64,000 nt of DNA from G963674835 sp963674835. GTDB taxonomy: Bacteria; Planctomycetota; Planctomycetia; Pirellulales; Thermoguttaceae. Position numbers and translations under genes: made by a program. The stretch lies in the NCBI GenBank assembly GCA_963674835.2, contig CAXXKC010000001.1, positions 930,001 through 994,000 of the forward strand, in the 5' to 3' direction. Every line of letters starts with the position of its first letter. Within the stretch, counting starts at the first letter, position 1. The notes under the pieces were generated by a model. The model was not told the origin of the DNA. It ran no database searches and saw only the letters and a list, made by a program, of their open reading frames with translations. Below are positions 44,616 to 53,649 of the stretch, piece by piece.

Positions 44616-44967
44616 CTTTTGACCCTTTCCACCATGATCGCAATGTATGAAGAACCGCCCCTCTTTCCGAGCCAATCATATGGGCCGGGCGTTCGGGTTG
44701 TCAAAAGTTTTCCACCGCTGCCACGATGCTCGGCCGCAAGGCGTCCCACTGGACGGCGGGGGCCATTGGGCGGTCATCTGGCGAGACCCTTGACAAGCGG
44801 GGGTCCCTTCTCGATGATCGAGAAAACCGCTCGCCCGCCAGGGAGCCGAACGTCACACCCTTGCTCCCCGTTTGCCAAGCGCGATGACCGCGCCGGGCAC
44901 GCCCGCGTCCGGCTGAAGCAAAGGCCCGCCTAAAACTACCGCTCGCCATCACAAGGACGGTATCGCC
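44616..44967. other. Divergent intergenic region between two glycosidase-type genes
   Basis: About 350 bases separating the minus-strand GH13 gene from the plus-strand gene at 44968. Apart from the dyad at 44808-44824 no feature is clear. Promoters for both directions must lie here, but no box could be assigned with confidence. Confidence 0.45.
44808..44824. promoter_or_regulatory. Candidate operator: perfect 8+8 dyad
   Basis: TTCTCGAT at 44808-44815 and ATCGAGAA at 44817-44824 form a perfect inverted repeat around a single G. It lies between divergent genes, 144 bases upstream of the plus-strand start and 193 bases upstream of the minus-strand start. Such symmetry fits a dimeric repressor or activator. 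A single copy was noticed in this region; no regulator gene is adjacent. Confidence 0.45.
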
Positions 44968-47265
44968 ATGAACCGTTACTTCCTTCTCAGCGTGCTCTGT
45001 TTGCCCTGCTGCTCGTCCCTGTTGGCCGCGCAGAACGACACGCTCACCGTCGAGAATGCCCGCGTGCGGTTTGTGTTCGCGACCAAGCCCATCCCGTCGC
45101 TTCTTCAACTCGTCGAGAAGCCGTCGGGCGTGAACCTCTTGGCCGACCCGGCCGCTCAAGCCCTGTTCGCGCTAACCCTTCGAAAAGCTGATGGCGGCAC
45201 GACCACCGTCGACGGCCGCAGTGCCAAGCAGGGCTCGATCCAGGTGACGCCGATGACGGGAGGGCAGCGCATCGCTTTGGCGTTCGCCGGACTGGGGCCC
45301 GATGGCAACCTGAAGGTCGATATCGAAGGTCACCTCGCCGACGACGAGCCGATCGCCCAGTGGTCGATTGCGGTCGACAATCCCGGCAGCCAGACGCTCG
45401 CGGCCGTCCGCTTTCCGTACGTCGCGGCGGTGCCGGCGATTGGCGAGACGGGCGACGATTTCATCGTAGCTCCGGCGCTCCCCGGCGCGATCATCCGCAA
45501 TCCGGCCGCCGAGTGGCCAGCCGGTTTCTCGCTGGGTTGGGCATTTCCCGGCGGCCAGTCGGCCCAGTTCTTCTCCTACCAGGACCACACGGCGGGCCTC
45601 TACCTGGCAAGCATGGACACCACCGACCACGGGCGTGCTCTGCAAATTGCCAAGCAGGGCGGCGATCGCTTTCTGCTCTACCAAGAGTATCGTCTGCCAG
45701 AGCAGGTGCCCGCACTTTGGAAGAGCCCCTACGACGTTGCCCTCGGCGCCACCTCGGGAACGTGGCAGCAAACCGCCGACTTGTACAAGCGCTGGGCCGT
45801 GCAGCAGCCGTGGTGCGCCCGGACGCTCGCCCAGCGCGACGACATTCCCGACTTCTGGAAGCACGGTCCATGCATCCACACGGTCGAGGTCCGCACCTAC
45901 AACGCGGAGCGGCTGTGCAACGGGTCGTACTATCCCAAACTGCTGGAACACCTGCGCACGTTCCGCCAGCGCATCGACGGCCCGGTCGTACCGATGCTCG
46001 CCGGCTGGGAGAACCACCGTCGTTGGACGGCCGGCGATTACTTTCCGGTCTTCGACGAGTCCAACGCCAAGCGAGTCATCCCCGAGTTGCGACGGGATGG
46101 CTTCTCTCCGCTGCTCTTCCTGTCGGGGCTCTACTACACGTTCGACAACGAGGGCCGCGACGGCTCGCCGGTATCCGGCGCGGAGCGCTACCGGCAGTCG
46201 CTGGTCATCGACAAGGCGACCGGCAAACCGAAAGAGGCCCTCCTGAACGAGTCGAGCGGGCAAAACACGTGGAAGCGCCATTCGTACGAGTTCTGCCCCG
46301 CCGCGCCCGAAACGAAGGCATTCTTCCGTTCGGTGGTCGAGCGGCTTCACGCTTTGGGTGTCGACATCGTTCAAATGGACCAGACCACTTCTGGAGCCGG
46401 CGCCGCCTGCTACGGCACGTCGCACGGTCACCTGCCCGGGCCGGGAACGTTCCAGGCCACCGCTTTTCACGACCTGCTCCGCGACATGCGCCAATACGGC
46501 CGCTCGCTCGATCCGCAGTTTCTCCTGTTCCACGAAGAGGTCCACGAAGAGTTGATCCCGCTGCTCGATGGTTTTCATACGCGCGAGTCGCGCGAACGCT
46601 GGTGGTATCGCGCTGCGCCCGGTGCACGGGGAATTCCGCTGTTCAGCTATCTGTACCACGAGTACGCGATTGCCTACGGCGGCGAGGGGCCCAGGGCCAC
46701 GAAGGAGAAAAGCCCGGCCGTGGTTCGCCAGCATGCCGTCAACTTAGTGACCGGCAAGACACCCGCCCAGTCTGTCTGGTCATACCAGCAGGCAGTGGCC
46801 GAAACCCATCCCGACCAGATCACGATGCTCCGCAACCATCAGCACTTGCTCAAGACGGAAGCCCAGCGGTTCCTGATGCTCGGCCGCATGCTCCATCCCC
46901 TGGAGTTCGACGTTGCCACGGTGTCGTTTCCGATCGCCGCTCAGCGCCAAGGCAAGTGGGTTTCCGAGCCGTTTGACGAGAAGGCGGTGCTGACCAGTTC
47001 CTGGCAGTCGCCCGAGGGTCTGGTGGGACACTGCTTGGTAAATATCACCGACCAAAAGCAGCCGCTGCGGCTCAAGCTCGACACGCGCAACGCCCCCAGC
47101 TGGCCGAAGGCCGATGTCGACCTGTATCGCGCCGACCATCCCGAGACGCCCGAGCACCTGGCCCGGCAGGTCGCCTTGCCCTACGACTACCAGATGGAGT
47201 TGGCGCCGCTGGAAGCCCTCTTTTTCGTCCTCCGGCCCGAAAAAGAAACTGGCCGTACCCCGTGA
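44968..47265 (+). CDS. Exported putative glycosidase (DUF6259-like)
   Basis: A 765-residue secreted protein. The signal is LLSVLCLPCCSSLLAA. The first 290 residues are a beta-sandwich. Residues 290-640 read like a TIM barrel: VVPMLAGWENHRRWTAGDYFP, then ALGVDIVQMDQTTSGAGAACYG, then FLLFHEEVHEELIPLLDG, with carboxylates on strand ends (QMDQ, HEEVHEE) that could be catalytic. The C-terminal beta domain closes it. It resembles proteins annotated DUF6259, recalled and not searched. A sugar-hydrolase role is inferred from fold and neighbours. Confidence 0.55.
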   Translation: MNRYFLLSVLCLPCCSSLLAAQNDTLTVENARVRFVFATKPIPSLLQLVEKPSGVNLLADPAAQALFALTLRKADGGTTTVDGRSAKQGSIQVTPMTGGQRIALAFAGLGPDGNLKVDIEGHLADDEPIAQWSIAVDNPGSQTLAAVRFPYVAAVPAIGETGDDFIVAPALPGAIIRNPAAEWPAGFSLGWAFPGGQSAQFFSYQDHTAGLYLASMDTTDHGRALQIAKQGGDRFLLYQEYRLPEQVPALWKSPYDVALGATSGTWQQTADLYKRWAVQQPWCARTLAQRDDIPDFWKHGPCIHTVEVRTYNAERLCNGSYYPKLLEHLRTFRQRIDGPVVPMLAGWENHRRWTAGDYFPVFDESNAKRVIPELRRDGFSPLLFLSGLYYTFDNEGRDGSPVSGAERYRQSLVIDKATGKPKEALLNESSGQNTWKRHSYEFCPAAPETKAFFRSVVERLHALGVDIVQMDQTTSGAGAACYGTSHGHLPGPGTFQATAFHDLLRDMRQYGRSLDPQFLLFHEEVHEELIPLLDGFHTRESRERWWYRAAPGARGIPLFSYLYHEYAIAYGGEGPRATKEKSPAVVRQHAVNLVTGKTPAQSVWSYQQAVAETHPDQITMLRNHQHLLKTEAQRFLMLGRMLHPLEFDVATVSFPIAAQRQGKWVSEPFDEKAVLTSSWQSPEGLVGHCLVNITDQKQPLRLKLDTRNAPSWPKADVDLYRADHPETPEHLARQVALPYDYQMELAPLEALFFVLRPEKETGRTP

Positions 47266-47329
47266 ACTTCCCCCAACCGCAGGAAACCCGATCCATTGCA
47301 AGTATAATGGGTTCCTGAGGAATTATCCC

Positions 47330-48694
47330 ATGACGAGGCAAGCCATGCTCTTCACTACGGTAATGCTGGTGGCGTCGGTGGCCACTGCGGCCGAGAACCC
47401 ATCCGCCGCGTACATCCAACGCACGATGAAGACCCTTGAGGAATCGACGGCCGAGAAGCCCGCGCACGTGCGCGTGATGTTCTACGGCCAGTCGATCACT
47501 GCGCAGCCGTGGACCAAACTCGTCCAGGAAAGCCTCACCGCGCGCTATCCGACGGTCCAGTTCGAATTCCGCAACGCGGCGATCGGCGGCTACCAGTCGC
47601 CCGTCTTGCTGCGCACGGCCGATCACGACCTCTATCCGTGGTATCCCGACCTGTTGTTCTTCCACGTATACGGGCCGATGGACAAATACGAGGAGATCGT
47701 CAAACGGACGCGCAAGCGCACGTCTGCCGAAATCATCATCTGGACGAGCCACCTCAACATCGTGTCCCGCGACCAACCCGATCACATCAACACCGAGCAC
47801 GACGCGCGTGCCGAGAAGATCCGCGCCGTGGCACCGAAGTACCACTGCATGTTGATCGATCTGCGGGAAAAGTGGCGCAGCTATCTGGCCGACCATCACA
47901 TGGCCGCCAAAGACCTCCTCACCGACACCATACACCTGACCTCCAAGGGTTGCGAGCTCTACGCCAAACTGATCGGCGAAGAGCTGGTTCGCGTGCCCGC
48001 CTTGGGCGACGACCCCGTGGCGTCCGGAACGATCAAAACCATCGCGGCCGGCGCGCCCGAGGTTACCCGCGGCGACAATGGCAGCCTCACACTCCGCTTC
48101 ACAGGAAACCGTGTCGTTGCCGTATCCGACGGCACCGGCACCGCGGGCACCAAGGCGACGGTGCTCTTGGACGGCAAGCCGATGGACGACATCAAGGATC
48201 TTTGGGCCATCACGCGACCCAGCCTCGGCCCGGCAAGAATCTGGATGCCCGCCATCAACCATATCGGCTTCGAGCAGCCGCCGGTCGAGGAAGACTGGAC
48301 CCTTACGTGTCTGCCCGATTCGACGCCCGACGGCACAAAGATCCATTTTCGCCTTCAAGGCAGCGTGACCGGCGACGACGGCGAAAGCTGGAACACCGAA
48401 CGCTTCGTCTCGCGTTCGCAGCGCGTCGTGATCGAGCCCTCCGACTGGCGCATCCCCTGGACGCTCATGTACCGAAAGGCAACATTGCCGCCGGGGTTCC
48501 AGGTGACCTGGCGGTCGTATCCGTTGTTCACCCGCCTGTACGAACCGCAACCCGCCGGCGCCCGCACGCTCTTGGTCCAAGGCTGCACAAACGAGTCGCA
48601 CACCTTGACGCTCACACCTAAGGGCGGCCAGCTAGGAATCGCCACGTTCGTCGTCAATGCTCCGCCTCTGGCTTCCGGCGCCACAGGCAAGTAG
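47330..48694 (+). CDS. Exported SGNH hydrolase with C-terminal beta domain
   Basis: A 454-residue secreted protein. The signal is LFTTVMLVASVATAA. The SGNH domain fills residues 45-215: block I FYGQSITAQPW with Ser55, block II AIGGYQSPVL, and DTIHLTSKG with Asp199 and His202. The rest is a beta-rich domain of about 230 residues ending in TFVVNAPPLA. Deacylation of a glycan is the likely activity. TGAGGA lies before ATG 47330; the frame upstream overlaps the previous gene. Third gene of a plus-strand series of exported hydrolases. Confidence 0.78.
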   Translation: MTRQAMLFTTVMLVASVATAAENPSAAYIQRTMKTLEESTAEKPAHVRVMFYGQSITAQPWTKLVQESLTARYPTVQFEFRNAAIGGYQSPVLLRTADHDLYPWYPDLLFFHVYGPMDKYEEIVKRTRKRTSAEIIIWTSHLNIVSRDQPDHINTEHDARAEKIRAVAPKYHCMLIDLREKWRSYLADHHMAAKDLLTDTIHLTSKGCELYAKLIGEELVRVPALGDDPVASGTIKTIAAGAPEVTRGDNGSLTLRFTGNRVVAVSDGTGTAGTKATVLLDGKPMDDIKDLWAITRPSLGPARIWMPAINHIGFEQPPVEEDWTLTCLPDSTPDGTKIHFRLQGSVTGDDGESWNTERFVSRSQRVVIEPSDWRIPWTLMYRKATLPPGFQVTWRSYPLFTRLYEPQPAGARTLLVQGCTNESHTLTLTPKGGQLGIATFVVNAPPLASGATGK

Positions 48695-48781
48695 GTTGAA
48701 CGCATCGAAAACGAGTCGCTCGACTGACTGGCCGCATCGCATCATCAAAACAACGATCACAACACTTGGAGGAACATATTC

Positions 48782-49573
48782 ATGCTTAGGCTCACCACGA
48801 AAACTCGGATTGTCGCGAAAAGCAGCATCCATCGGCGCCGCCTCACCGGGCGGACGCGTTTTGCGTGCATCCTCGTCTGCTTGGCAGCGTTCGGCAGCCT
48901 CGCCACCGCCGCGCTCGCCGCGGCACAGGATGCCCCCACTCCGACGGCCCCTCACAAGATCCTCTTTCTGGGCAACAGCATCACCAAGCATGGGCCCGCC
49001 CCGGCGATCGGCTGGCTGGGCGACTGGGGAATGGCGGCCAGTGCCGAGGACAAAGACTTCGTGCACCTCCTCACTCGCGACCTGACCAAATCGCCGGCCG
49101 CCGCGCCGAAGATCTTGGTCAATAACATCGCCGATTTCGAGCGTCAATACGCCACCTACGACGTCGACGCCAACTTGAAAGACGCCTTCGACTTCAAGCC
49201 CGACTTGGTGATCGTAGCCATTGGAGAGAACGTTCCGAACTTGGCGTCCGAACAGGCCAAGACCCAGTTCACGGCCGCCATGCGCAAACTGCTCGCGCGG
49301 CTGAAGAGCGACGGCCAGCCGACGATTGTGGTGCGCAGTTGCTTCTGGCCGAACGAACCCAAGGACACGATTCTCAGGCAGACTTGCCAGGAGGTAGGAG
49401 GGATCTTCGTCGACATCAGTGCTCTATGCAAGGACGAGGGGAACTACGGTCGGTCGGAGCGCAAAATCGAGCACGCCGGGGTTGGCGCGCATCCCGGCGA
49501 CAAGGGAATGCAGGGCATCGCCGACGCCATCCTGGCCGCGCTGAAGGAACACGAGAAGAAAGCGGCGAAGTAG
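48782..49573 (+). CDS. Exported SGNH hydrolase
   Basis: A 263-residue secreted SGNH-fold hydrolase. The N-terminus is basic and then hydrophobic (CILVCLAAFGSLATAALAA). Block I is FLGNSITKHG with Ser66; VIVAIGENVPNLASEQA carries the block III region, and HAGVGAHPGDKGM the last block with His. The Asp usually found three residues before the His is not plain (VGAH), which may weaken the triad. GGAGG lies about 9 bases before ATG 48782. It follows the other SGNH gene by 87 bases, so two esterase-like proteins are adjacent. Confidence 0.75.
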   Translation: MLRLTTKTRIVAKSSIHRRRLTGRTRFACILVCLAAFGSLATAALAAAQDAPTPTAPHKILFLGNSITKHGPAPAIGWLGDWGMAASAEDKDFVHLLTRDLTKSPAAAPKILVNNIADFERQYATYDVDANLKDAFDFKPDLVIVAIGENVPNLASEQAKTQFTAAMRKLLARLKSDGQPTIVVRSCFWPNEPKDTILRQTCQEVGGIFVDISALCKDEGNYGRSERKIEHAGVGAHPGDKGMQGIADAILAALKEHEKKAAK

Positions 49574-49582
49574 CTTGTGAAT

Positions 49583-49602
49583 CGCACCCCGGCGGTGCGT
49601 TT
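49583..49602 (+). terminator. Putative terminator after the SGNH gene
   Basis: CGCACC (49583-49588) pairs with GGTGCG (49594-49599) around CCGGC, followed by TTT, 10 bases past the stop. Confidence 0.5.
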
Positions 49603-49710
49603 CCAAGGCGATAGCTGCCCACTTTACGGCGCCCCGGCAATCGGCGACAATGTCGGCCGCGCCAGACGACTATCCCCTGACGCTCAATCTGTATGAGAAG
49701 GAACCCTTCC

Positions 49711-50778
49711 GTGACGAAATCTCAACCACCCGTTTTCGCAGTGCTCTTCGTGTGCTTCGCGGTGACGGCCGGCCCGGCGATGGGTGAGCAGCCCAAGACT
49801 CGTGCAGCCTGGATGCCCCAAGGCACCTACGGTGTGATGACCCACTATCTCCTCACGCCCAAGGGAGCGACCGCGGAAGAGAAGACGGCCGATCTGAATC
49901 GTACCGTCGACCGTTTCGACATCGATCACTTCATTGCCCAATTCCAGGAGACGGGGGCCGACTGGCTGATCTTCACCCTCGGCCAGTGCACCGGCTACCT
50001 GTGCAGCCCCAATCCGGTCCTCGACGCGAAGGACCCAGGACGCACGCCGCACCGCGATCTGGCTCTGGAGATCGCCCGGCGGCTGGAACCGTTGGGCAAG
50101 CGTCTGATCTTCTACCTGCCGTCGGAGCAGGCGGCCGACCCGGCGATCCGCGCGGCCCTCAGCTCGGGCGGCGACGATTTCACCCAGCAGTATTTTGAGT
50201 TCCTTCGGCAGTACTCGCTGAAGTTCGGCCGGCTCCATCACGGTTGGTGGTTCGACAGTTGCGGCCCCCACCCGGACGAGTATTGGCACAAGTACCTAGC
50301 CGCCGTTCGTGCCGGCAACCCCGACGCCGCGATCGCGTTCAGCGGGGCCGAGTTCTGTTGCGGCGGACCGATCAACCCGGTGTGCCGGCTGGCCGACTAT
50401 CACGCCGGGGAAATCCACCTGTTGGAAAACGGCCAGATTCGCCGCGATTTTCTCCCGCCCGGTGGCGAGATCATCGTCACGCCCGACCGGCTGTTGCGAA
50501 AGAAGGGGCAGGAAGCCCGCTACTACCTGCCCGACGCCCCACTGATCGACGGAATGCAGTGGCACTGCCTGTTGCCAATCGATCTGACCTTCAATCCGGC
50601 CATCCCCAACCAGTTCTGTCACTACACCGACAAAGAGCTTCAGGCGTTCGTCGGCAAGATCAAGGGCGTCGGCGGGGCCATCACGATCAATGTTCCCATC
50701 GACGTCGACAACGGCCACATTCCCGTCGACACGCACAGCCAACTCGTCCGCCTCTCCAAAGCCCTGTTCAAGAAGTAG
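49711..50778 (+). CDS. Exported GH29-like TIM-barrel protein
   Basis: A 355-residue secreted protein. The signal is PPVFAVLFVCFAVTAGPAMG. It resembles a trimmed alpha-L-fucosidase (GH29) barrel: YGVMTHYLLTPKG near 35, GADWLIFTLGQCTGYLCSPN near 80, and WWFDSCGPHPDEYW with Asp182 at the place of the GH29 nucleophile (WFD). The C-terminal beta domain of true fucosidases is missing. Specificity is unproved. GTG 49711 has AAGGA 8 bases upstream; an in-frame ATG at 49693 would add six residues and lacks a ribosome site. Confidence 0.6.
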   Translation: MTKSQPPVFAVLFVCFAVTAGPAMGEQPKTRAAWMPQGTYGVMTHYLLTPKGATAEEKTADLNRTVDRFDIDHFIAQFQETGADWLIFTLGQCTGYLCSPNPVLDAKDPGRTPHRDLALEIARRLEPLGKRLIFYLPSEQAADPAIRAALSSGGDDFTQQYFEFLRQYSLKFGRLHHGWWFDSCGPHPDEYWHKYLAAVRAGNPDAAIAFSGAEFCCGGPINPVCRLADYHAGEIHLLENGQIRRDFLPPGGEIIVTPDRLLRKKGQEARYYLPDAPLIDGMQWHCLLPIDLTFNPAIPNQFCHYTDKELQAFVGKIKGVGGAITINVPIDVDNGHIPVDTHSQLVRLSKALFKK

Positions 50779-50813
50779 TCGACGTACGCATCACAAGAGA
50801 ACCTGAGCCTATC

Positions 50814-52076
50814 GTGCCCATCCAATACAGCGACTTCGCACAGAATATCAGCGTCGAGATGGCGTTCAACGTGCTGGCCACGGCGCGCCAGTTGGCCGCG
50901 GCCGGCAAACGCGTGATCGAACTGGAAATCGGCGACAGCCCGTTTCCGACGACCGCGTCGGCCAAAGCCGCGGGAATCGACGCCATCCGCAACGATCGAA
51001 GCCATTACTGCCCGTCGGGTGGACTGCCCGAGTTTCGCGAGGCGGCTGCCGAGTATGTCCGCCGCGAGCATGGGCTCGACGTGACGGCCGACAACGTCGT
51101 GGCCGCCCCCGGAGCCAAGATCTTCGAATTGCTCTTCTGCGAGGTCTTTCTCGACCCGGGCGACGGCGTGCTCGTGTTCAGCCCATACTTTCCCACCTAT
51201 CTGCCCAACATTGCACGCCGCGGTGGGCGGATGTGGCTCTCCGATCTCAAGCAGGACCGCCAGTTCCGTCCCAACATCAACGACGTCGAGCGGTTCTTGA
51301 CTCAGGATCCGCGTCCCAAGGCCATCTTTCTCAACAGCCCGCACAATCCGACCGGCGGCGTCGCCGAGCTGGAAGACCTTGTGGCCATCGCCGAGCTGGC
51401 ACAGGCCCACAACGTGGCCATCTTCAGCGACGAACCTTACGACCGCATGGTCTGGCGCGGGCGGCACCACTCGATCGCGGCGGTGCCGGGCATGCTCGAG
51501 CGGACCGTGGCCGTCTACACCATGAGCAAGTCGTACAGTATGAGCGGTTGGCGATTGGGCTATGCCGTGAGCAGCCCGGAGATCGCCGACCTCTTGGGCA
51601 AGCTCGTCAATACGTCGCTCTCGTGCACGCCGCCGCTGGCGCAACTGGCTGCGATCGCCGCCTTCGCTGACGACGACGAGGAGAGCCGCCGCGGCATGCA
51701 GTCGTTTCGCGAGAAGGTGGAAATCCTCGTCAAGGGACTCAACCGGATCGATGGCGCACGCTGCCTCGACCCGGGCGGAACGTTCTACGTCTTCCCGTCG
51801 GTCTCAGCGATCTGCAATCGCATGGGCATCACCTCGCACGGGCTGGCCATGTACCTGCTCGAAGGCGCCGACGACCGCATGGGCATCGCCTGTCTGGGCG
51901 GAGAGTGTTTCGGCGATGCGGGCCATGGATTCCTGCGTTTCAGTTGCGCGGAACCCAACGACCGGCTCGAAGAGGCGATCGCCTTCATGCAATCGGCGTT
52001 CGATCGTGCCGATCGCGTCCGGCGATTCCTCGACACGCACCCCGAGTTCCGGCTCGCCGCGCCCTACGCGACGTAG
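50814..52076 (+). CDS. Class I/II pyridoxal-phosphate aminotransferase
   Basis: A 420-residue cytoplasmic aminotransferase of fold type I. Substrate-binding and cofactor motifs: GDSPFPTTASAKAAG near 44, YCPSGGLPEFREAAAEY near 66, LNSPHNPTGG near 176, SDEPYDRMVW near 206, and the Schiff-base lysine Lys239 in YTMSKSYSMSGWRLGY. FLRFSCAEP closes the active site with the carboxylate-binding Arg. The substrate could be aspartate, alanine or an aromatic acid and cannot be told. The start is GTG 50814; the longer frame belongs to the overlap with the preceding gene. It lies 35 bases after that gene and is unlike its glycan-degrading neighbours in role. Confidence 0.88.
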   Translation: MPIQYSDFAQNISVEMAFNVLATARQLAAAGKRVIELEIGDSPFPTTASAKAAGIDAIRNDRSHYCPSGGLPEFREAAAEYVRREHGLDVTADNVVAAPGAKIFELLFCEVFLDPGDGVLVFSPYFPTYLPNIARRGGRMWLSDLKQDRQFRPNINDVERFLTQDPRPKAIFLNSPHNPTGGVAELEDLVAIAELAQAHNVAIFSDEPYDRMVWRGRHHSIAAVPGMLERTVAVYTMSKSYSMSGWRLGYAVSSPEIADLLGKLVNTSLSCTPPLAQLAAIAAFADDDEESRRGMQSFREKVEILVKGLNRIDGARCLDPGGTFYVFPSVSAICNRMGITSHGLAMYLLEGADDRMGIACLGGECFGDAGHGFLRFSCAEPNDRLEEAIAFMQSAFDRADRVRRFLDTHPEFRLAAPYAT

Positions 52077-52094
52077 CGGTGCCGGCGGCCGCAC

Positions 52095-53528
52095 CTACAC
52101 CAGCGGCAACAGCCGGGCGAACAACAGGCTGAACCCCAGCCCGAAAAAGCCGATAACGACCAGGATGATCGACCACGACTTGAGCGACTCGACTTCCGTC
52201 AGCGCGCTCATGCGCGAGTAGATCCAGAAGCCCGAGTCGTTCATCCAGCAACCCACCAGCGAACCGGCGCCGATGCTCGTGCACAGATACACCGGATGGC
52301 AACCGAGCATCGACTTCAGTCCCTCGAACACTCCCGACGGGTTCGACGCGGCCATCGACGCCATCATGCCCGCCGCCACGATCATGGCCACGGTGCTCGA
52401 TCCCTGGGCGACCTTCATGACGCTGGCAATGGCAAACCCCAGAACGAGCAGCGCCAGGCCGATGTTCTGCCCGCCCGATCCTGTCAGCGTCTCGATCGAC
52501 TGGCTCACGCCAGCCTCGCGCAGCATGGCCCCGAACGCGCCGCCGCCGGCCGTGATCAGGATAATCATGCCACCCGACATCAGGGCCGTCTCCGACGCAT
52601 GGGCCAACTGCGCGAATGTCAGGTTGCGGTAGTGCATCAGAATGGCCATCGACACGGCGCCGGCCACAAGCAGCGACAGATTGGCGTTCCCCAGGATCGC
52701 CGTCACCTTGGCCGCAGACAGCAACGCCTGGTTTCCCTCGTATCGCGTCACCAGCGTCTTGACGATCGTGTCGCTGGAGATCATCACCACCGGCAGCACG
52801 ATCGGCAGCAACGACAGCCACAACGGCGGCAACTGATCGTCGGCCAGCGGCTCCATGTCTTCTTCGCCGGGATAGGGACGCATGGGAACGTCGATCAACC
52901 GGTTCATCAGCTTGCAGACAGGAATGATGGCAATAGCCGTCGCCATGCCGATCATGCCGCCGACGAGCATCATCGTGCCCAGGTGAACGTGGAACTCGGC
53001 CGCGATCAAAAGCGGCCCCGGCGTGGGCGGAACGAGCGTGTGCGTGATCGCCGCGCCCGAACCGATCGACAGCACGTACAGGATGTAGTTCTTCCGCGTA
53101 TTCTTCCACAGCGAGCGGGCAAGCGGCACGAGCAGGTAGAAGACCGTGTCGAAAAACACGGGAACTCCCAGAACGAACCCACTGGAAAGCAGCGCCAGCG
53201 GCGCGCGCTTCTCGCCGAGCACGCGAAACAGCGAGCGGACGATCCGGTCGGCGGCACCCGAGTCCATCAGGCACTTGCCGATGACCGCCGCCATGGCGAT
53301 GACGATCCCGATCTTTCCGGCCGCCGACCCGAACGCGTCGGCCACGCGCGAGATTCGCTCGGCCAACGGCCCCGGCGACAGCAGGCTCACGATCATCGCC
53401 GACGTGACCAAGGCTATGAAGGCGTTCAGTCGAACGGCAATAATCAGCCCAACGACGCAGACGATGCCGATGAGCAGAACGACCAGCGGATACCATGTCG
53501 ACGAAGACTGGAGGACGGCCGCAACCAT
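52095..53528 (-). CDS. GntP-family gluconate-type permease
   Basis: A 477-residue inner-membrane carrier with about 12-13 hydrophobic spans. GntP carriers take up gluconate and related sugar acids with protons. Characteristic stretches: FGSAAGKIGIVIAMAAVIGKCLMDSGAADRI, GVPVFFDTVFYLL, THTLVPPTPGPL, VAQGSSTVAMIVAAG and GAGSLVGCWMNDSGFWI. No signal peptide is needed. ATG 53528 starts a hydrophobic first span; the upstream frame is hydrophilic. It lies 121 bases downstream of the beta-galactosidase on the same strand and may import oxidised products of galactoside degradation (inference). Convergent with the aminotransferase, 18 bases apart. Confidence 0.88.
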   Translation of the reverse strand: MVAAVLQSSSTWYPLVVLLIGIVCVVGLIIAVRLNAFIALVTSAMIVSLLSPGPLAERISRVADAFGSAAGKIGIVIAMAAVIGKCLMDSGAADRIVRSLFRVLGEKRAPLALLSSGFVLGVPVFFDTVFYLLVPLARSLWKNTRKNYILYVLSIGSGAAITHTLVPPTPGPLLIAAEFHVHLGTMMLVGGMIGMATAIAIIPVCKLMNRLIDVPMRPYPGEEDMEPLADDQLPPLWLSLLPIVLPVVMISSDTIVKTLVTRYEGNQALLSAAKVTAILGNANLSLLVAGAVSMAILMHYRNLTFAQLAHASETALMSGGMIILITAGGGAFGAMLREAGVSQSIETLTGSGGQNIGLALLVLGFAIASVMKVAQGSSTVAMIVAAGMMASMAASNPSGVFEGLKSMLGCHPVYLCTSIGAGSLVGCWMNDSGFWIYSRMSALTEVESLKSWSIILVVIGFFGLGFSLLFARLLPLV

Positions 53529-53649
53529 GGCATCTCGCTTTCTGTCACCTCGAACCGGGGCCCGATGTTGGTGGCAGTCTATACCGATCGCCGCGAGAGT
53601 GCAAGCGCGGTCGTTTGCCGAAACGGTCTCTTCCAAGCCGCCGCAGGTG

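Noticed and set aside
45172..46734. 520-residue minus-strand frame inside the DUF6259-like gene
   Set aside because: Antisense shadow typical of high-GC codon use; the sense strand has the signal peptide and fold-like sequence.
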